Source: Actinomycetes bacterium (lineage in GTDB: Bacteria; Actinomycetota; Acidimicrobiia; Acidimicrobiales; Microtrichaceae). Taken from it: a stretch of 22,587 bases of DNA. Position 1 is the stretch's first letter, and each line of letters begins with the position of its first letter. Below, piece after piece: positions 12,619 to 21,873 of the stretch. Under the pieces are notes generated by a model. That model had not been told where the DNA came from. It searched no databases and saw only the letters and a program-made list of their open reading frames with translations. The position numbers and the translations under genes are program-made. Location: assembly GCA_023437745.1 (NCBI GenBank), contig JAEZFI010000329.1:1-22587 (forward strand), read 5' to 3'.

Positions 12619-15600
12619 TCAGCAGACGACGGTGCCGATCGTCCCGTAGCCACCCACACCGCCGGGGAGCGGCTTGAGCGCCTGGAGGAACCCGCCCGGC
12701 GGCGGCGGGCAGTTCGGCGGCGGCACCGGTTGGGCCTTGCGCCAGCTGAACGTCCCCTTGCCCACGACGTGGAGGTTCGCCTGGTCGAGGGTCAGGGTGC
12801 CCTCGACCGTCTTGTACTCGGTGTTCGGATTCACCGCGAACGCGCCCGACGTGAACTGCACGGCCGCCTGGCCCGTCCCCGGGATGTACGAGAACGGCAC
12901 GGCCGCTCCGGTCTCCTTGTCGACGATGTCCCAGTCGTAGGTCGTCGGGATGTTCACGATGTCCACGTTGGTGGGGACGGCGAAGAACCGGATCGTGTCG
13001 TCGTCACCGCCGTACCCGACGGTGCTGCCGACGAGGCGCAGCGAGGGTGCCGGCCGCAGGTCGGCGTACGCGGCGAGGTGGCCGCCCCGCTGAGCGAACC
13101 TCACGTTGGCCAGGGCGAGGCGGGCGCCCGGGACGACGCCGTCGAGGGAGGGGAGGCCGATGCCGCCGACGGTGTCGTCGATCAGCGGCAGCACGACGGC
13201 GTTGGCGATCTGGTCGAGAAGGTCGTTGAGCGACGTGATGCCGTTCCCGCCGTTGCCCCCGGCGCCCCGGCCGCAGAACAGGTACGACGTGGCGTACGCG
13301 CCCTCGTAGTCGACCTGGCAGCCGCCGGTCGTCTGGATGTCGATGACCGGCGAGTCGAGCTTCGGCCGGAGCGTCCCGGTCGCCGGCTCGAACTCGGCGC
13401 CGGCGTTCACGGTGGCGGCGACGGAGTACCGGACCGTCTTGGTGTCGCTCGGATTCGTGCGCAGGTCGAGGCGGACGTCAGGGGCGACGGCGCGCACCGT
13501 CGGGCTGCTGGCGGGCCCGCCCGCCGGCCCGATGTTGCTCGTGACCATCGGCGCCACCTCGGGCCGGAGGCTGATCGAGAAGCCGCTCACCGGCAGCTGC
13601 AGGTTCTTGATGTCGATCAGCCCGTTGGTGGTGGTGCTCGTGGACGTGCCCTGCACGAGCGCGCGGAGCGCCAGGTTCACGAGTCGGGGGTCGACCACGA
13701 CGCCGAGCCCGGCGAACTGCCCGCCGGCGTCCCGGTGGGTCACGACGAGGTCATCGACGCTCGTGGTCCTGCTGGGCGCGAACACGTTCGGGAACCGCCC
13801 TCCGAGCGGTCCGCCGAGCGCCTGGGCGAGGCTGGACACCATGGTCGCGTCGGCGGTGACCTCCAGGCCGTTGGTGCCGAGGAGGTCCTGGTCGACGGAG
13901 CACCCCGGTGGCGCTGCGGTCGCACGGCACCACGCGTTGTCGAGGTTGGTGACGAGGGGCTTCATCACGGCGCCCCCGGTGGTGGACCCGCCGATCGAGA
14001 TCGGGTCGATCGCCAGGTCGGGCATGAAGTCGGCGAGGTCGAACCCCGCCAGGAGCTCGGTGATGTCGCCGTCCTCTCCGAGCTGCTTCTCGAGCGCGCC
14101 GTTCACGCCGTCCGAGACCTTGCCGTCGGACTTCGCGCTCAGGATCCCGTAGCCGATCACGCAGGGTGCGAGCGGCCAGTCGTACCAGGGCATGTCGACG
14201 TCGGTGTCGGGGTCGGTGTTCACCTCGAAGCGAGGGACGATGCCGGTCCCGGGGCCCGCCGAATCGGCCCACACGTTCGCCACGCTGTCGAGCTGGACGT
14301 CCAGGGTGAGGCCCGTGCAGGGCGTGCCCAGGACCTGCATGCCGATGTCGGCGTGCGCCTCGGCGTGGATCGCGGCCTCGAGTGCGCCGGACTTGCCGGG
14401 CACCTCCCCTTCGATGCCGGGGAACCTGGTGTGCGGGTCGACCCAGCGGAGGTCGACCTGGGCCTCCGGCCGCTCGGCCGGACTGCCCCACACGGTGATC
14501 GCGTAGTAGTTGCTGAGCGTGCCCGACAGCTCGTCGCTGAGCGCGCCGGTGACCTTGGCCTCGAGGTACCCGGCGATGGCGGACTCGAGGTCGTCGCTGG
14601 GCACGCCGTTCTGCTCGGTCAGCACGTTGGGCGCCCCGCCCGGATCCGGGAAGGCGGTCGCGAACGCACCCACCGAATGGTCGAGCGGCGCCGCCGAGGT
14701 GAGCGGCGCGGGTCCGATGTGGATCGTCGAGCGGTCGGCGCCGGCGAAGAACTGCGGTCCCGCACCCGAGAGCAGGAGGTCGAAGTTCGGGCCGCCGAAG
14801 CGGAAGTAGAAGTCGTTCTCCACGATCTCAGTGACGAGCTGGAAGCCGGGTTCGGCCGGCGGCACGTCGAGCCACCCGTCGAAGTACGCGCGGTTCTGCG
14901 TCTCGCCGTCGCCCTGATAGCAGAGGAGTCGGCCCTCGGACGGGGCCACCTGCACCTCCTGGGCGGCGGTCCCCGCCAGCGGGCGGATGCGGAACAGCGG
15001 GTAGAGGGCGGCGACGGGGAAGTGCTTGTTCACGTCCTGGACGTCGACCAGGACCCGCATCTGATGGCCCGTCGACCCGCCACGGCGGAACTCGACGCCC
15101 GTCGTGCCGCCGATCGTCGGAGCGCCCGCGGGGGCGAGGAACGGCGGGATGAAGGTGAGGCGGGTGGGGTCGAAGACTCCGGGGTGATAGGTGGCGTACA
15201 CGTCGTGCTCGGGCGTGAGGTGCTGCGCCGGCACGAGGCCGGCCGGCGCCGGAAGCTCCCCGGTTCCGCCGGGCGCTGCGCACCTGCCGAAGGTGGACTC
15301 GAACCCGACGGAGATGCCGGTCGTCGCGGGCGCGGGGCTGCGGGTGCCGTGCAGCGTCGTGTCGACCTCGAATCCGTCCGACAGGGCGATGACGTTGTCG
15401 AGGACACCGCCCGCGATGTTCTCCCTCCCGGGGAGGAACCCGCCGCGGGTCTTCTCCGTGTCGGCGCGCAGACGGTCGACGAGCTGGGCGCGACCGTCGG
15501 CCGTGCCGAGCTTCGACAGGATGTCGTCGACGTCGGCGCGTCGTTCGGGCGGGATCTTCTCGAGGACGGCCGGATCGGCGAACGCCGACACCACGTCCGG

Positions 15601-15771
15601 CGCGACCTCCTCGAGGCGCTCGACCACCTGCTCGTCCGACATGTGGACGATGTTCGTCAGGTCGGGTGGTGTCTCCTCGGGTGGCACGCACGCGGCCATC
15701 ACACCCGCAACGAGCATGACGCCGAGCCACGCGGAAACCCATCGCCGCCGTGGACGGATGCCAGTCCTCAT
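12619..15771 (-). CDS. putative lipoprotein, 1050 aa, unknown function
   Basis: The protein begins with a basic N-terminus (RPRRR), a hydrophobic stretch (11-24) and a lipobox-like VMAAC with Cys28, so it is probably exported and lipid-anchored. GGGAGG five bases before ATG 15771 supports the start. The mature part has no motif I recognise. It opens with an acidic helical segment (about 40-110), followed by long beta-rich regions with many Gly, Asp and Pro turns, scattered Cys, and a Pro-rich stretch near the end (PVPPPNCPPPPGGF) before a terminal Cys. Several long antisense frames cross it, but this frame has the signal sequence and natural protein composition. It is divergent from the P450 gene. 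A large surface or lipid-binding role is a guess only. Confidence 0.85.
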   Translation of the reverse strand: MRTGIRPRRRWVSAWLGVMLVAGVMAACVPPEETPPDLTNIVHMSDEQVVERLEEVAPDVVSAFADPAVLEKIPPERRADVDDILSKLGTADGRAQLVDRLRADTEKTRGGFLPGRENIAGGVLDNVIALSDGFEVDTTLHGTRSPAPATTGISVGFESTFGRCAAPGGTGELPAPAGLVPAQHLTPEHDVYATYHPGVFDPTRLTFIPPFLAPAGAPTIGGTTGVEFRRGGSTGHQMRVLVDVQDVNKHFPVAALYPLFRIRPLAGTAAQEVQVAPSEGRLLCYQGDGETQNRAYFDGWLDVPPAEPGFQLVTEIVENDFYFRFGGPNFDLLLSGAGPQFFAGADRSTIHIGPAPLTSAAPLDHSVGAFATAFPDPGGAPNVLTEQNGVPSDDLESAIAGYLEAKVTGALSDELSGTLSNYYAITVWGSPAERPEAQVDLRWVDPHTRFPGIEGEVPGKSGALEAAIHAEAHADIGMQVLGTPCTGLTLDVQLDSVANVWADSAGPGTGIVPRFEVNTDPDTDVDMPWYDWPLAPCVIGYGILSAKSDGKVSDGVNGALEKQLGEDGDITELLAGFDLADFMPDLAIDPISIGGSTTGGAVMKPLVTNLDNAWCRATAAPPGCSVDQDLLGTNGLEVTADATMVSSLAQALGGPLGGRFPNVFAPSRTTSVDDLVVTHRDAGGQFAGLGVVVDPRLVNLALRALVQGTSTSTTTNGLIDIKNLQLPVSGFSISLRPEVAPMVTSNIGPAGGPASSPTVRAVAPDVRLDLRTNPSDTKTVRYSVAATVNAGAEFEPATGTLRPKLDSPVIDIQTTGGCQVDYEGAYATSYLFCGRGAGGNGGNGITSLNDLLDQIANAVVLPLIDDTVGGIGLPSLDGVVPGARLALANVRFAQRGGHLAAYADLRPAPSLRLVGSTVGYGGDDDTIRFFAVPTNVDIVNIPTTYDWDIVDKETGAAVPFSYIPGTGQAAVQFTSGAFAVNPNTEYKTVEGTLTLDQANLHVVGKGTFSWRKAQPVPPPNCPPPPGGFLQALKPLPGGVGGYGTIGTVVC

Positions 15772-15902
15772 GTCGACCTCCCCGGGCCGGAGCTTGTCCG
15801 GACCCTAACGGGCGACTTCGGCGCGTGCGCTGAAAACCGGGCTCACGCGGCGGCGACGGTGATCTCGGAGCGAGACCGCCGAGACAGCGTCCTCGGCGAC
15901 GG

Positions 15903-15931
15903 TTGACAAATAGGCAATAGTGTCTCACGAT
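15903..15931 (+). promoter_or_regulatory. candidate promoter of the P450-TetR operon
   Basis: A consensus TTGACA (15903-15908) is followed after 17 bases by CACGAT (15926-15931), a weak -10. Transcription would then start at ATG 15938, in frame with the P450. This would make ATG 15938 a leaderless start and GTG 15920 untranscribed. Inference from spacing. Confidence 0.4.
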
Positions 15932-17137
15932 CGCGACATGCTCGTCGAGACGTCCGAGGCCAGGTTCGTTCCCCGATCCGGCGAGTCGTGGCGCGATCCG
16001 TTCGCCATGTACGCCGCCCTCCGCGAGCACGACCCGGTGCACCACGTCCACCATGGCGACTACTGGGTGCTCTCCCGGTTCGCCGACGTGGTCGCCGCTG
16101 CCCGTGACACGGCGACGTTCTCGTCCGCCAGCGGGTTGAGCTTCCGCTACGGGGACATGGACGCCGCCGGGCTCGCCGACGCGGCCCCGATGGTCATGCT
16201 CGACCCGCCCGACCACACGGTCTTCCGCCGGTCGGTCGCTCGCGCGTTCACCCCACGGCGTGTGGCGGCATTGGAGTCCGAGATCCGCCGCTTCGTCCGG
16301 GAGCGCCTCGACCGCTTCGGTGCCGACGAGGTCGACGTCGTCGCCGAGCTCTTCAAGCCCCTGCCGAGCATGGTCGTCGCCCACTTCCTCGGCGTGCCGC
16401 CCGCCGACCGGGCGAGGTTCGACGCGTGGACCGATGCCATCGTGGCCGCGACTGCGAAGGGCGACGCGCTGTCGGCGCCCGACGCCGTGGGCGAGCTGTT
16501 CGAGTACTTCGCGCACCTGATCGCCCACCGTCGCGTCGAGCCCGGCGAGGACACCATCAGCGACCTCGTCGCCGCGGGCGAGGAGGGCCCCGACGTGCCG
16601 GAGCTCCAGATCCTCGGCTTCGCCTTCACGATGGTCGCCGGCGGCAACGACACGACGACCGGGCTCCTCGGTGGCGCCGCGGCGCTCCTGACGCAGCGGC
16701 CCGATCAACGAGCGCTGCTCCTCGAGCGGCCCGAGACGATCGGCGAGGCCGTGGACGAGCTGCTCCGTCTGACCTCGCCCGTCCAGGGCCTGGCCCGTAC
16801 GGCGACCCGCGACGTCCGGCTCCATGGCACGACGATCCCCGCGGGGCGGAAGGTCCTGCTGCTCTACGCCGCCGCCAACCGTGACGTCGCCGAGTTCGGC
16901 AGCGACGCCGAGGAGCTGAAGGTGGATCGCCGGCCGCGGCAGATCATGAGCTTCGGCCACGGTGCGCACCACTGCCTGGGCGCGGCCGCCGCCCGCCTCC
17001 AGGCCCGGGTCGCCCTCGAGGAGCTCCTCGACCGCTTCCCCCGCTTCGCCGTCGATGCCGCCCGTGGGGAGTTCGCGCCGGGGCACTTCGTGCGGCGGTA
17101 CCGCACGTTGCCCTTCCTGACCGACGGCCTCGCGTGA
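15920..17137 (+). CDS. cytochrome P450
   Basis: The 405-aa enzyme should hydroxylate a small hydrophobic substrate using electrons from a ferredoxin. The key parts are present: I-helix AGGNDTTT (240-247) for oxygen activation, the ExxR pair Glu280/Arg283, and the heme loop FGHGAHHCLG with ligand Cys352. The length and lack of a membrane anchor fit soluble bacterial P450s. GTG 15920 is the longest start; ATG 15938 (399 aa) is favoured by the upstream TTGACA spacing. Its stop overlaps the TetR start (GTGA), so they form an operon. No ferredoxin or reductase gene is adjacent. The substrate cannot be read from sequence. Confidence 0.95.
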   Translation: MSHDRDMLVETSEARFVPRSGESWRDPFAMYAALREHDPVHHVHHGDYWVLSRFADVVAAARDTATFSSASGLSFRYGDMDAAGLADAAPMVMLDPPDHTVFRRSVARAFTPRRVAALESEIRRFVRERLDRFGADEVDVVAELFKPLPSMVVAHFLGVPPADRARFDAWTDAIVAATAKGDALSAPDAVGELFEYFAHLIAHRRVEPGEDTISDLVAAGEEGPDVPELQILGFAFTMVAGGNDTTTGLLGGAAALLTQRPDQRALLLERPETIGEAVDELLRLTSPVQGLARTATRDVRLHGTTIPAGRKVLLLYAAANRDVAEFGSDAEELKVDRRPRQIMSFGHGAHHCLGAAAARLQARVALEELLDRFPRFAVDAARGEFAPGHFVRRYRTLPFLTDGLA

Positions 17138-17700
17138 GCGGCGCGAGCTGGCTCCGTGACGAGCGGACCGCGCTGGCCACCGAGCAGATCCTCGACGCCG
17201 CCGGAGCGCTGTTCGCCGAGCGCGGCGTCGCCACCGTCGGCATGGCCGAGGTCGCCGCCGCAGCGGGCTGCTCCCGAGCGACCCTGTACCGCTACTTCGA
17301 GAACCGCGACGCCCTGCGCACGGCGTTCGTGCACCGCGCCGCGCGGCGGATCGGGGCGAGCGTCCTCCGCGACGTCGGCAGCGTCGGCGACCCGGCGAAG
17401 CGGTTGGTCGCCATCGTGACGACCTCGCTGCGGCTCGTGCGGGGGGAACCCACCTTGATGGCGTGGTTCGAGGCGAGCGACGCCGGTGCCACGGTGCAGC
17501 TCGCTCAGTCCTCCGAGGTGATCGGGGCGCTGGTGGAGTCGGTACTCCTCGCCGAGGGGGATGCCGGTGCCGACGTCCGCCGGCGCGCGCAGTGGATCGT
17601 GCGGGTCGTCGTGTCGCTGCTCGCGGTCCCCGGCGCCGATCCGGCGGAGGAGCGGGCGATGATCGAGGACTTCGTCGTCCCGGTCGTGATCACGACCTGA
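17134..17700 (+). CDS. TetR-family regulator coupled to the P450
   Basis: The 188-aa protein has the TetR HTH: TEQILDAAGALFAERGVATV, MAEVAAAAGCSRATLYRYFE and NRDALRTAF. The helical C-terminal domain probably binds a ligand. GTG 17134 overlaps the P450 stop (GTGA), giving a coupled operon, so it likely controls the P450 promoter in response to substrate or product. Its 3' end overlaps the end of the convergent HrpB gene by 11 bases. Confidence 0.92.
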   Translation: MSGASWLRDERTALATEQILDAAGALFAERGVATVGMAEVAAAAGCSRATLYRYFENRDALRTAFVHRAARRIGASVLRDVGSVGDPAKRLVAIVTTSLRLVRGEPTLMAWFEASDAGATVQLAQSSEVIGALVESVLLAEGDAGADVRRRAQWIVRVVVSLLAVPGADPAEERAMIEDFVVPVVITT

Positions 17701-20227
17701 GCCGCTGGGGCGACGCGTTCGCAGGGTCGGTCGGCCAGTCGTGCTTGGGGTAGCGGCCCGCCATCTCCTTGCGGACGTCCGCCCAGGTGCCGGCCCAGAA
17801 GCCGGGGAGGTCGGAGGTCACCTGGACGGTGCGGCCGGCGGGGGAGAGCAGGTGGATCGCCAGGGGCAGCCGACCCGCGGCGATCGACGGGTGCACGGTC
17901 GTGCCGAACAGCTCCTGTGGTCTCGCAGCGATCGACGGTGGGTCGGTGCGGTAGTCGATCGGCGTCTGACGTCCGCTCGCGACGGTGACGGCGGCGGGGA
18001 CGGCGTCGTCCAGCTCGTGCACCAGCCGGTGGCCGAGCAGCGTGCGGATGACCACCGCCATGTCGACCCGCTCGACGTCGGTGCGTCGTGTGGCGCCGAC
18101 CAGCAGCGGTGCGAGCCAGTCGTCGAGCGTCGCGAGCAGCGCGCCGTCCCCGACGTCGGGCCACGGCTCGCCGAGCAGGCGGCGCGCGAACTCCGCGCGT
18201 GCCTGGAGGGAGCGCGCCGTCGGGCTCCATCGCACCAGGTCGAGCCCGCCGCGGCGCACGCGATCGACGAGCACGTTCACGGTGTGGGCCCCGGGGGAGG
18301 GTCGTCCCGTCGCCGACGCCAGCACCAGGGCGCCGAGCCGCCGCTCGGTCCGCTGCTCGACGTCGTCGCGGGCTGCGTCCCAGACCACCTGCGTGAGGGT
18401 CTCGATGTCGGCCCCTGCGACGGACTCCAGGTCCTGGAGCTCGAGTGCGGCAGCGATCCGCACCTCGTCCTCGGGCCCCGCCGGGCCGGGACCACCTCGC
18501 CGGCTCACCGGCCCGGTCTCCGCCACGACGAGGAAGGGCGCGGCGTGCAGCGGGTCCGTCGACCGCAGTGCCACCCGCTGTCCGGAGCGGAGCCGGAGCT
18601 GGTCCCCGCCGGCGTGCTGCGCGAGGCGGTCGGGATGGGCGAGCGCGAGCACCCGTCCTGCCGCCCCCACCTCGACGCCTCCGGGCGGGATGTCGCAGCG
18701 CTTCGCCAGCTCCCTCGCCCGGCTCCGAGCGTTCGCGACCGCGGCGGGGTCGGCATCGGCGAGGCGTCGTTGTGGGTCGTCGACGAGGCGCACCCGCTCC
18801 TCGACGTCGACGGGCAGGTCGGACGGGTGGCGGCGCAACACGTCGCGCTCCTCGAGCAACGCCGCCAGGATGCACGCGAGCCAGCCGTGTCCTGCCGGCC
18901 GGGCCGACACCACCATGTGGGCGAGGCGGGGATGGAGGGGGAGCTCGGACATCGCCCTCCCGGCCTCGGTGGGCCGACCTGTGCCGTCGATCGCTCCGAG
19001 GCGTTCGAGCAGCTCCCGTGCGTCGGTGAGGCGCGGCGCCGGGGGCGCGTCGAGGAACGGCAGCTCGTCCGCCTGAGCGCCCCACACGGCCAGCTCGAGC
19101 GCCAACCCGGCCAACTCCGAGGTGCGGATCTCGGGCTCGGCGAACTCGGCCCGCTGCCGGTGGTCACGTTCCGACCACAGGCGGTAGGCGACGCCCGGTT
19201 CCGTGCGTCCGGCCCGCCCGGCGCGCTGGTCCGCCGAGGCTCGCGAGCTGGGCACCGTCCGGAGCCGGCTGAGCCCGGACCGGTGGTCGAACGCCGGCCG
19301 CCGTACCTCGCCGCTGTCGATCACCACGCGCACCCCTTCGACCGTGAGGCTCGTCTCGGCGATGTCGGTCGAGAGCACCACCCGCCTCCTCCCGTCGGTC
19401 GACGACGCCAGCGCCGCATCCTGCTGGTCCGCCGGCAACCCGCCGTGCAGCGGACGGACGTCGACGGCCGACAGGAGGTCACGGTCGGCACCGAGGAGCC
19501 CTGCCACACGGCGGATCTCGGCCGCTCCGGGCAGGAACACGAGCACGTCGCCCGGATCCGAGCGGAGCGCCACGCGGACAGCCGACACCGTCGCATCGGC
19601 CAGCCGCTGCCCGGGCTCCCGGGCGTCCCAACGCACCTCGACCGGGTGGGAGCGCCCCGGGCTGGACACGATCGTCGCCGGAGTGTCCGGCCCGCCGAGC
19701 AGCGTGGCCATGCGGTCCACGTCCAGGGTGGCGGACATGGCCAGCACGGCGAGGTCGGCTCGGAGGCTGCGACGCACGTCGAGCGTGAAGGCGAGCGCGA
19801 GGTCACCCTGGAGGTTCCGCTCGTGCACCTCGTCGAAGATGACGAGACCGGTTCCCTCGAGGGAGGGGTCGCGCTGGAGTCGCCGGGTGAGGATGCCGTC
19901 CGTGACGACCTCGATCCGGGTCGCGCGGCCGACCCGCGACTCGGCGCGGGTGCGGAACCCGACGGTGCGCCCGACCTCCTCCCCGAGCAGGGTGGCCATC
20001 CGGTGCGCCGTCGCGCGGGCGGCCAGGCGCCTGGGTTCGAGCATCACGATGCGGCTCGCGCCGAGCCGTGCCTCGTCCAGCAACCTGAGGGGGACCACCG
20101 TCGACTTGCCGGCGCCCGGCTCGGCCTGGAGCACGGCGGCACCTCGCCCGGCCAACGCGGCGCGGAGCGCGGGCACGCACTCCTCGACCGGGAGTCCGGT
20201 GGGTGCCACGGCCGGCCTCGGGATCAC
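17690..20227 (-). CDS. hrpB: ATP-dependent helicase HrpB
   Basis: The 845-aa protein is a DEAH/RHA-type RNA helicase. It carries Walker A EPGAGKST (36-43), LEPRRLAARATAHRMA (motif Ia), DEVH at 132-135 with ERN after it, SAT at 165-167, STDIAETSLTVEG (motif V) and QRAGRAGR at 334-341. The helicase-associated domain follows, and the C-terminal HrpB-specific region ends with PGFWAGTWADVRKEM, a family signature. The length is normal. GTG 20227 is the start; TAGCGT (20235-20240) lies seven bases upstream, suggesting a leaderless transcript. A later GTG with VAPTGLPVEE is possible. The cellular role of HrpB is still poorly known in most bacteria. Confidence 0.96.
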   Translation of the reverse strand: MIPRPAVAPTGLPVEECVPALRAALAGRGAAVLQAEPGAGKSTVVPLRLLDEARLGASRIVMLEPRRLAARATAHRMATLLGEEVGRTVGFRTRAESRVGRATRIEVVTDGILTRRLQRDPSLEGTGLVIFDEVHERNLQGDLALAFTLDVRRSLRADLAVLAMSATLDVDRMATLLGGPDTPATIVSSPGRSHPVEVRWDAREPGQRLADATVSAVRVALRSDPGDVLVFLPGAAEIRRVAGLLGADRDLLSAVDVRPLHGGLPADQQDAALASSTDGRRRVVLSTDIAETSLTVEGVRVVIDSGEVRRPAFDHRSGLSRLRTVPSSRASADQRAGRAGRTEPGVAYRLWSERDHRQRAEFAEPEIRTSELAGLALELAVWGAQADELPFLDAPPAPRLTDARELLERLGAIDGTGRPTEAGRAMSELPLHPRLAHMVVSARPAGHGWLACILAALLEERDVLRRHPSDLPVDVEERVRLVDDPQRRLADADPAAVANARSRARELAKRCDIPPGGVEVGAAGRVLALAHPDRLAQHAGGDQLRLRSGQRVALRSTDPLHAAPFLVVAETGPVSRRGGPGPAGPEDEVRIAAALELQDLESVAGADIETLTQVVWDAARDDVEQRTERRLGALVLASATGRPSPGAHTVNVLVDRVRRGGLDLVRWSPTARSLQARAEFARRLLGEPWPDVGDGALLATLDDWLAPLLVGATRRTDVERVDMAVVIRTLLGHRLVHELDDAVPAAVTVASGRQTPIDYRTDPPSIAARPQELFGTTVHPSIAAGRLPLAIHLLSPAGRTVQVTSDLPGFWAGTWADVRKEMAGRYPKHDWPTDPANASPQRLRS

Positions 20228-20298
20228 GCGGGCGACGCTACCGAGGACCGAGGCGAGGTCCAGGTTCGCCCGACCCCCACGCGGGGTACGGGTGGACC

Positions 20299-21018
20299 AT
20301 GACGCAGCAGTTCGACCCCGTTCGCTCGATCACGTCGCTGGCCGCTCGCCGTCGCCGGCCGGAGGGCCCACCGGAGGAGGATCCGGTCGTCGCCCACGAG
20401 TTCGCCTTCGACCACGTGTTCGAGTTGGCCGCGCGTCCGCTGGGCATCCGCCCCGACAACTGCTCGGTCACGGTCACACGACACCACCTCCTCGCGCGCT
20501 TCGGACCGTGGTCGGTGGTCACGCCGTTGAGCAACGTCTCGGGCGCGTCGGTCACCGGGCCCTATGCCCTGCCGAAGACGATCGGGCCGCCCCACCTCTC
20601 CTTCAAGGACCGTGGGCTGACCTTCGCCACCAACCGGGAGCAGGGCGTGTGCATCCGGTTCGGCCGGCCCGTGCGCGGCATGGACCCGCTCGGGGTCCTC
20701 CGCCATCCCGGGCTCACCGTCACGGTCGAGAACCCCGCCGCCCTCGCGGCCCTGCTCACCAGGCTCGCCGCCGAGGGCGAGGAGTCCCCGGACCCCACGT
20801 CGGCGACCGCGCCGCCCGTGGAGCCCGTCGTCGCGCCCGAGGAGGCCATCCCCGAGCTCCACGACGACCTCCTCGGACTGACGGCCGCCGAGCTCCGTCG
20901 GCGTGCCGGCACCCTCGGGGTCAAGGGGACGGGCAGCATGAACAAGGCCCAGCTGATGCAGCTGCTCGACGAGTCGACGCGCCCTGCGGGCGACGACGAA
21001 GCGCCGCCCGCCGGCTGA
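20299..21018 (+). CDS. hypothetical protein with C-terminal SAP/Rho-N-like motif
   Basis: The 239-aa protein has two parts. Residues about 35-150 look like a beta-rich domain that may be PH-like (CSVTVTRHHLLARFGPW, VTPLSNVSGASVTGPY, LTFATNREQGVCIRF and a closing helix ALAALLTRLA). After an acidic Pro-rich linker, residues about 195-230 contain LLGLTAAELRRRAGTLGVKG and SMNKAQLMQLL, which resembles the helix-extended-loop-helix of SAP or Rho N-terminal domains that bind nucleic acid. ATG 20299 is chosen as the first start after the divergent HrpB promoter, with GGGTGG just ahead. The function is unknown; the domain calls are by eye. Confidence 0.75.
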   Translation: MTQQFDPVRSITSLAARRRRPEGPPEEDPVVAHEFAFDHVFELAARPLGIRPDNCSVTVTRHHLLARFGPWSVVTPLSNVSGASVTGPYALPKTIGPPHLSFKDRGLTFATNREQGVCIRFGRPVRGMDPLGVLRHPGLTVTVENPAALAALLTRLAAEGEESPDPTSATAPPVEPVVAPEEAIPELHDDLLGLTAAELRRRAGTLGVKGTGSMNKAQLMQLLDESTRPAGDDEAPPAG

Positions 21019-21047
21019 CCACGGCTCGGGGCCGCCGGGACCGCGGT

Positions 21048-21866
21048 TCAGGCGTGCGCGGTGACGATCAGCGCGGAGGCCGCGAACGTCACGCGGCCGC
21101 CGTGCTCCCGTGGCGCCAGCGCGTCGGCGATCGCCGCGCAGAGGTCGTCGCGGGCCTCCGGTCGAGTCACCAGCCCCTGGGCGAGCACCGGCAGGGTCTC
21201 GACGACCATCTCGGCCACGGCTCGGGCGCCACCGGCAGGGTGCGGGCCCTCGACCGTCACCTCTTCGATCTCGACGTCCTGCCAACCAGCCGACCCGAGC
21301 ACGTCGTGGATCCGCTCGGGAGACGCCAGCGAGAACGGCCCGGGTTCGGTCGGCCCGGGGAGCGCAGGCGGGCCGATGACCGCCACGGACGCCATCACCG
21401 GCTCGATCATCCACGGGTTCGCCCCCGGATCCGCCCAGGCCGCGAACGCCAGGCGTCCTTCGGGCCGGACCAGCGACCGGAGGTGCGCGAAGGCGGCGGG
21501 GGGGTCGTCGAAGAACATCACCCCGAACCTCGAGCACACCTCGTCGAACGGTTCGCCGGCGGTGTAGCGGGTGGCGTCGGCCACCTCGAACGTCGCCGTC
21601 CCCATGGGCTCGCCGAGGTCGCGGCTCCGGGCGTGGTCGATCATCCGCGTCGAGAGGTCGATGCCGACCACGTCCGCGCCACGCCGGGCGAGGCTGATCG
21701 CCGTCGAGCCGAAGCCGCAGCCGACGTCGAGGATCCGCCGTCCCGGCACGGGCGCCAGCGCTTCGAGCAGCGCCGCACCGAAGGGCGCGCTGTGCGCGTC
21801 GATCTCGTCCGCGTGCCGGACCCAGGCGTCACCCACCAGGTCGTCCCAGGTCTCGCGAGTGTCCAT
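21048..21866 (-). CDS. class I SAM-dependent methyltransferase
   Basis: The 272-aa enzyme has the AdoMet-binding motif ILDVGCGFGSTAISLA, followed by VVGIDLSTRMIDHAR (motif I/II acidic residue), an EVADAT segment and FDEVCSRFGVMFF (motif IV). RLAFAAWADPGANPW fits small-molecule methyltransferases of the UbiE/Methyltransf_11 type. TAGGTT (21874-21879) lies seven bases before ATG 21866 with no Shine-Dalgarno, suggesting a leaderless transcript. The substrate is unknown. Convergent with the SAP-like gene, 29 bases apart. Confidence 0.92.
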   Translation of the reverse strand: MDTRETWDDLVGDAWVRHADEIDAHSAPFGAALLEALAPVPGRRILDVGCGFGSTAISLARRGADVVGIDLSTRMIDHARSRDLGEPMGTATFEVADATRYTAGEPFDEVCSRFGVMFFDDPPAAFAHLRSLVRPEGRLAFAAWADPGANPWMIEPVMASVAVIGPPALPGPTEPGPFSLASPERIHDVLGSAGWQDVEIEEVTVEGPHPAGGARAVAEMVVETLPVLAQGLVTRPEARDDLCAAIADALAPREHGGRVTFAASALIVTAHA

Positions 21867-21873
21867 GACGGTG

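Noticed and set aside
11578..15906. Very long plus-strand open frame (1442 codons) opposite the lipoprotein gene
   Set aside because: Composition is Arg/Gly/Ala/Val/Asp-rich repeats typical of antisense frames in GC-biased genes; it crosses both the SDR gene (other frame) and the lipoprotein, which has a signal peptide and a ribosome binding site.
14828..17086. Long minus-strand open frame (752 codons) opposite the P450
   Set aside because: It is antisense to a P450 with all catalytic motifs and overlaps the lipoprotein in another frame; no domain or start signal.
17741..20302. Long plus-strand open frame (853 codons) opposite HrpB
   Set aside because: Antisense shadow of a helicase with every expected motif; no recognisable protein features.
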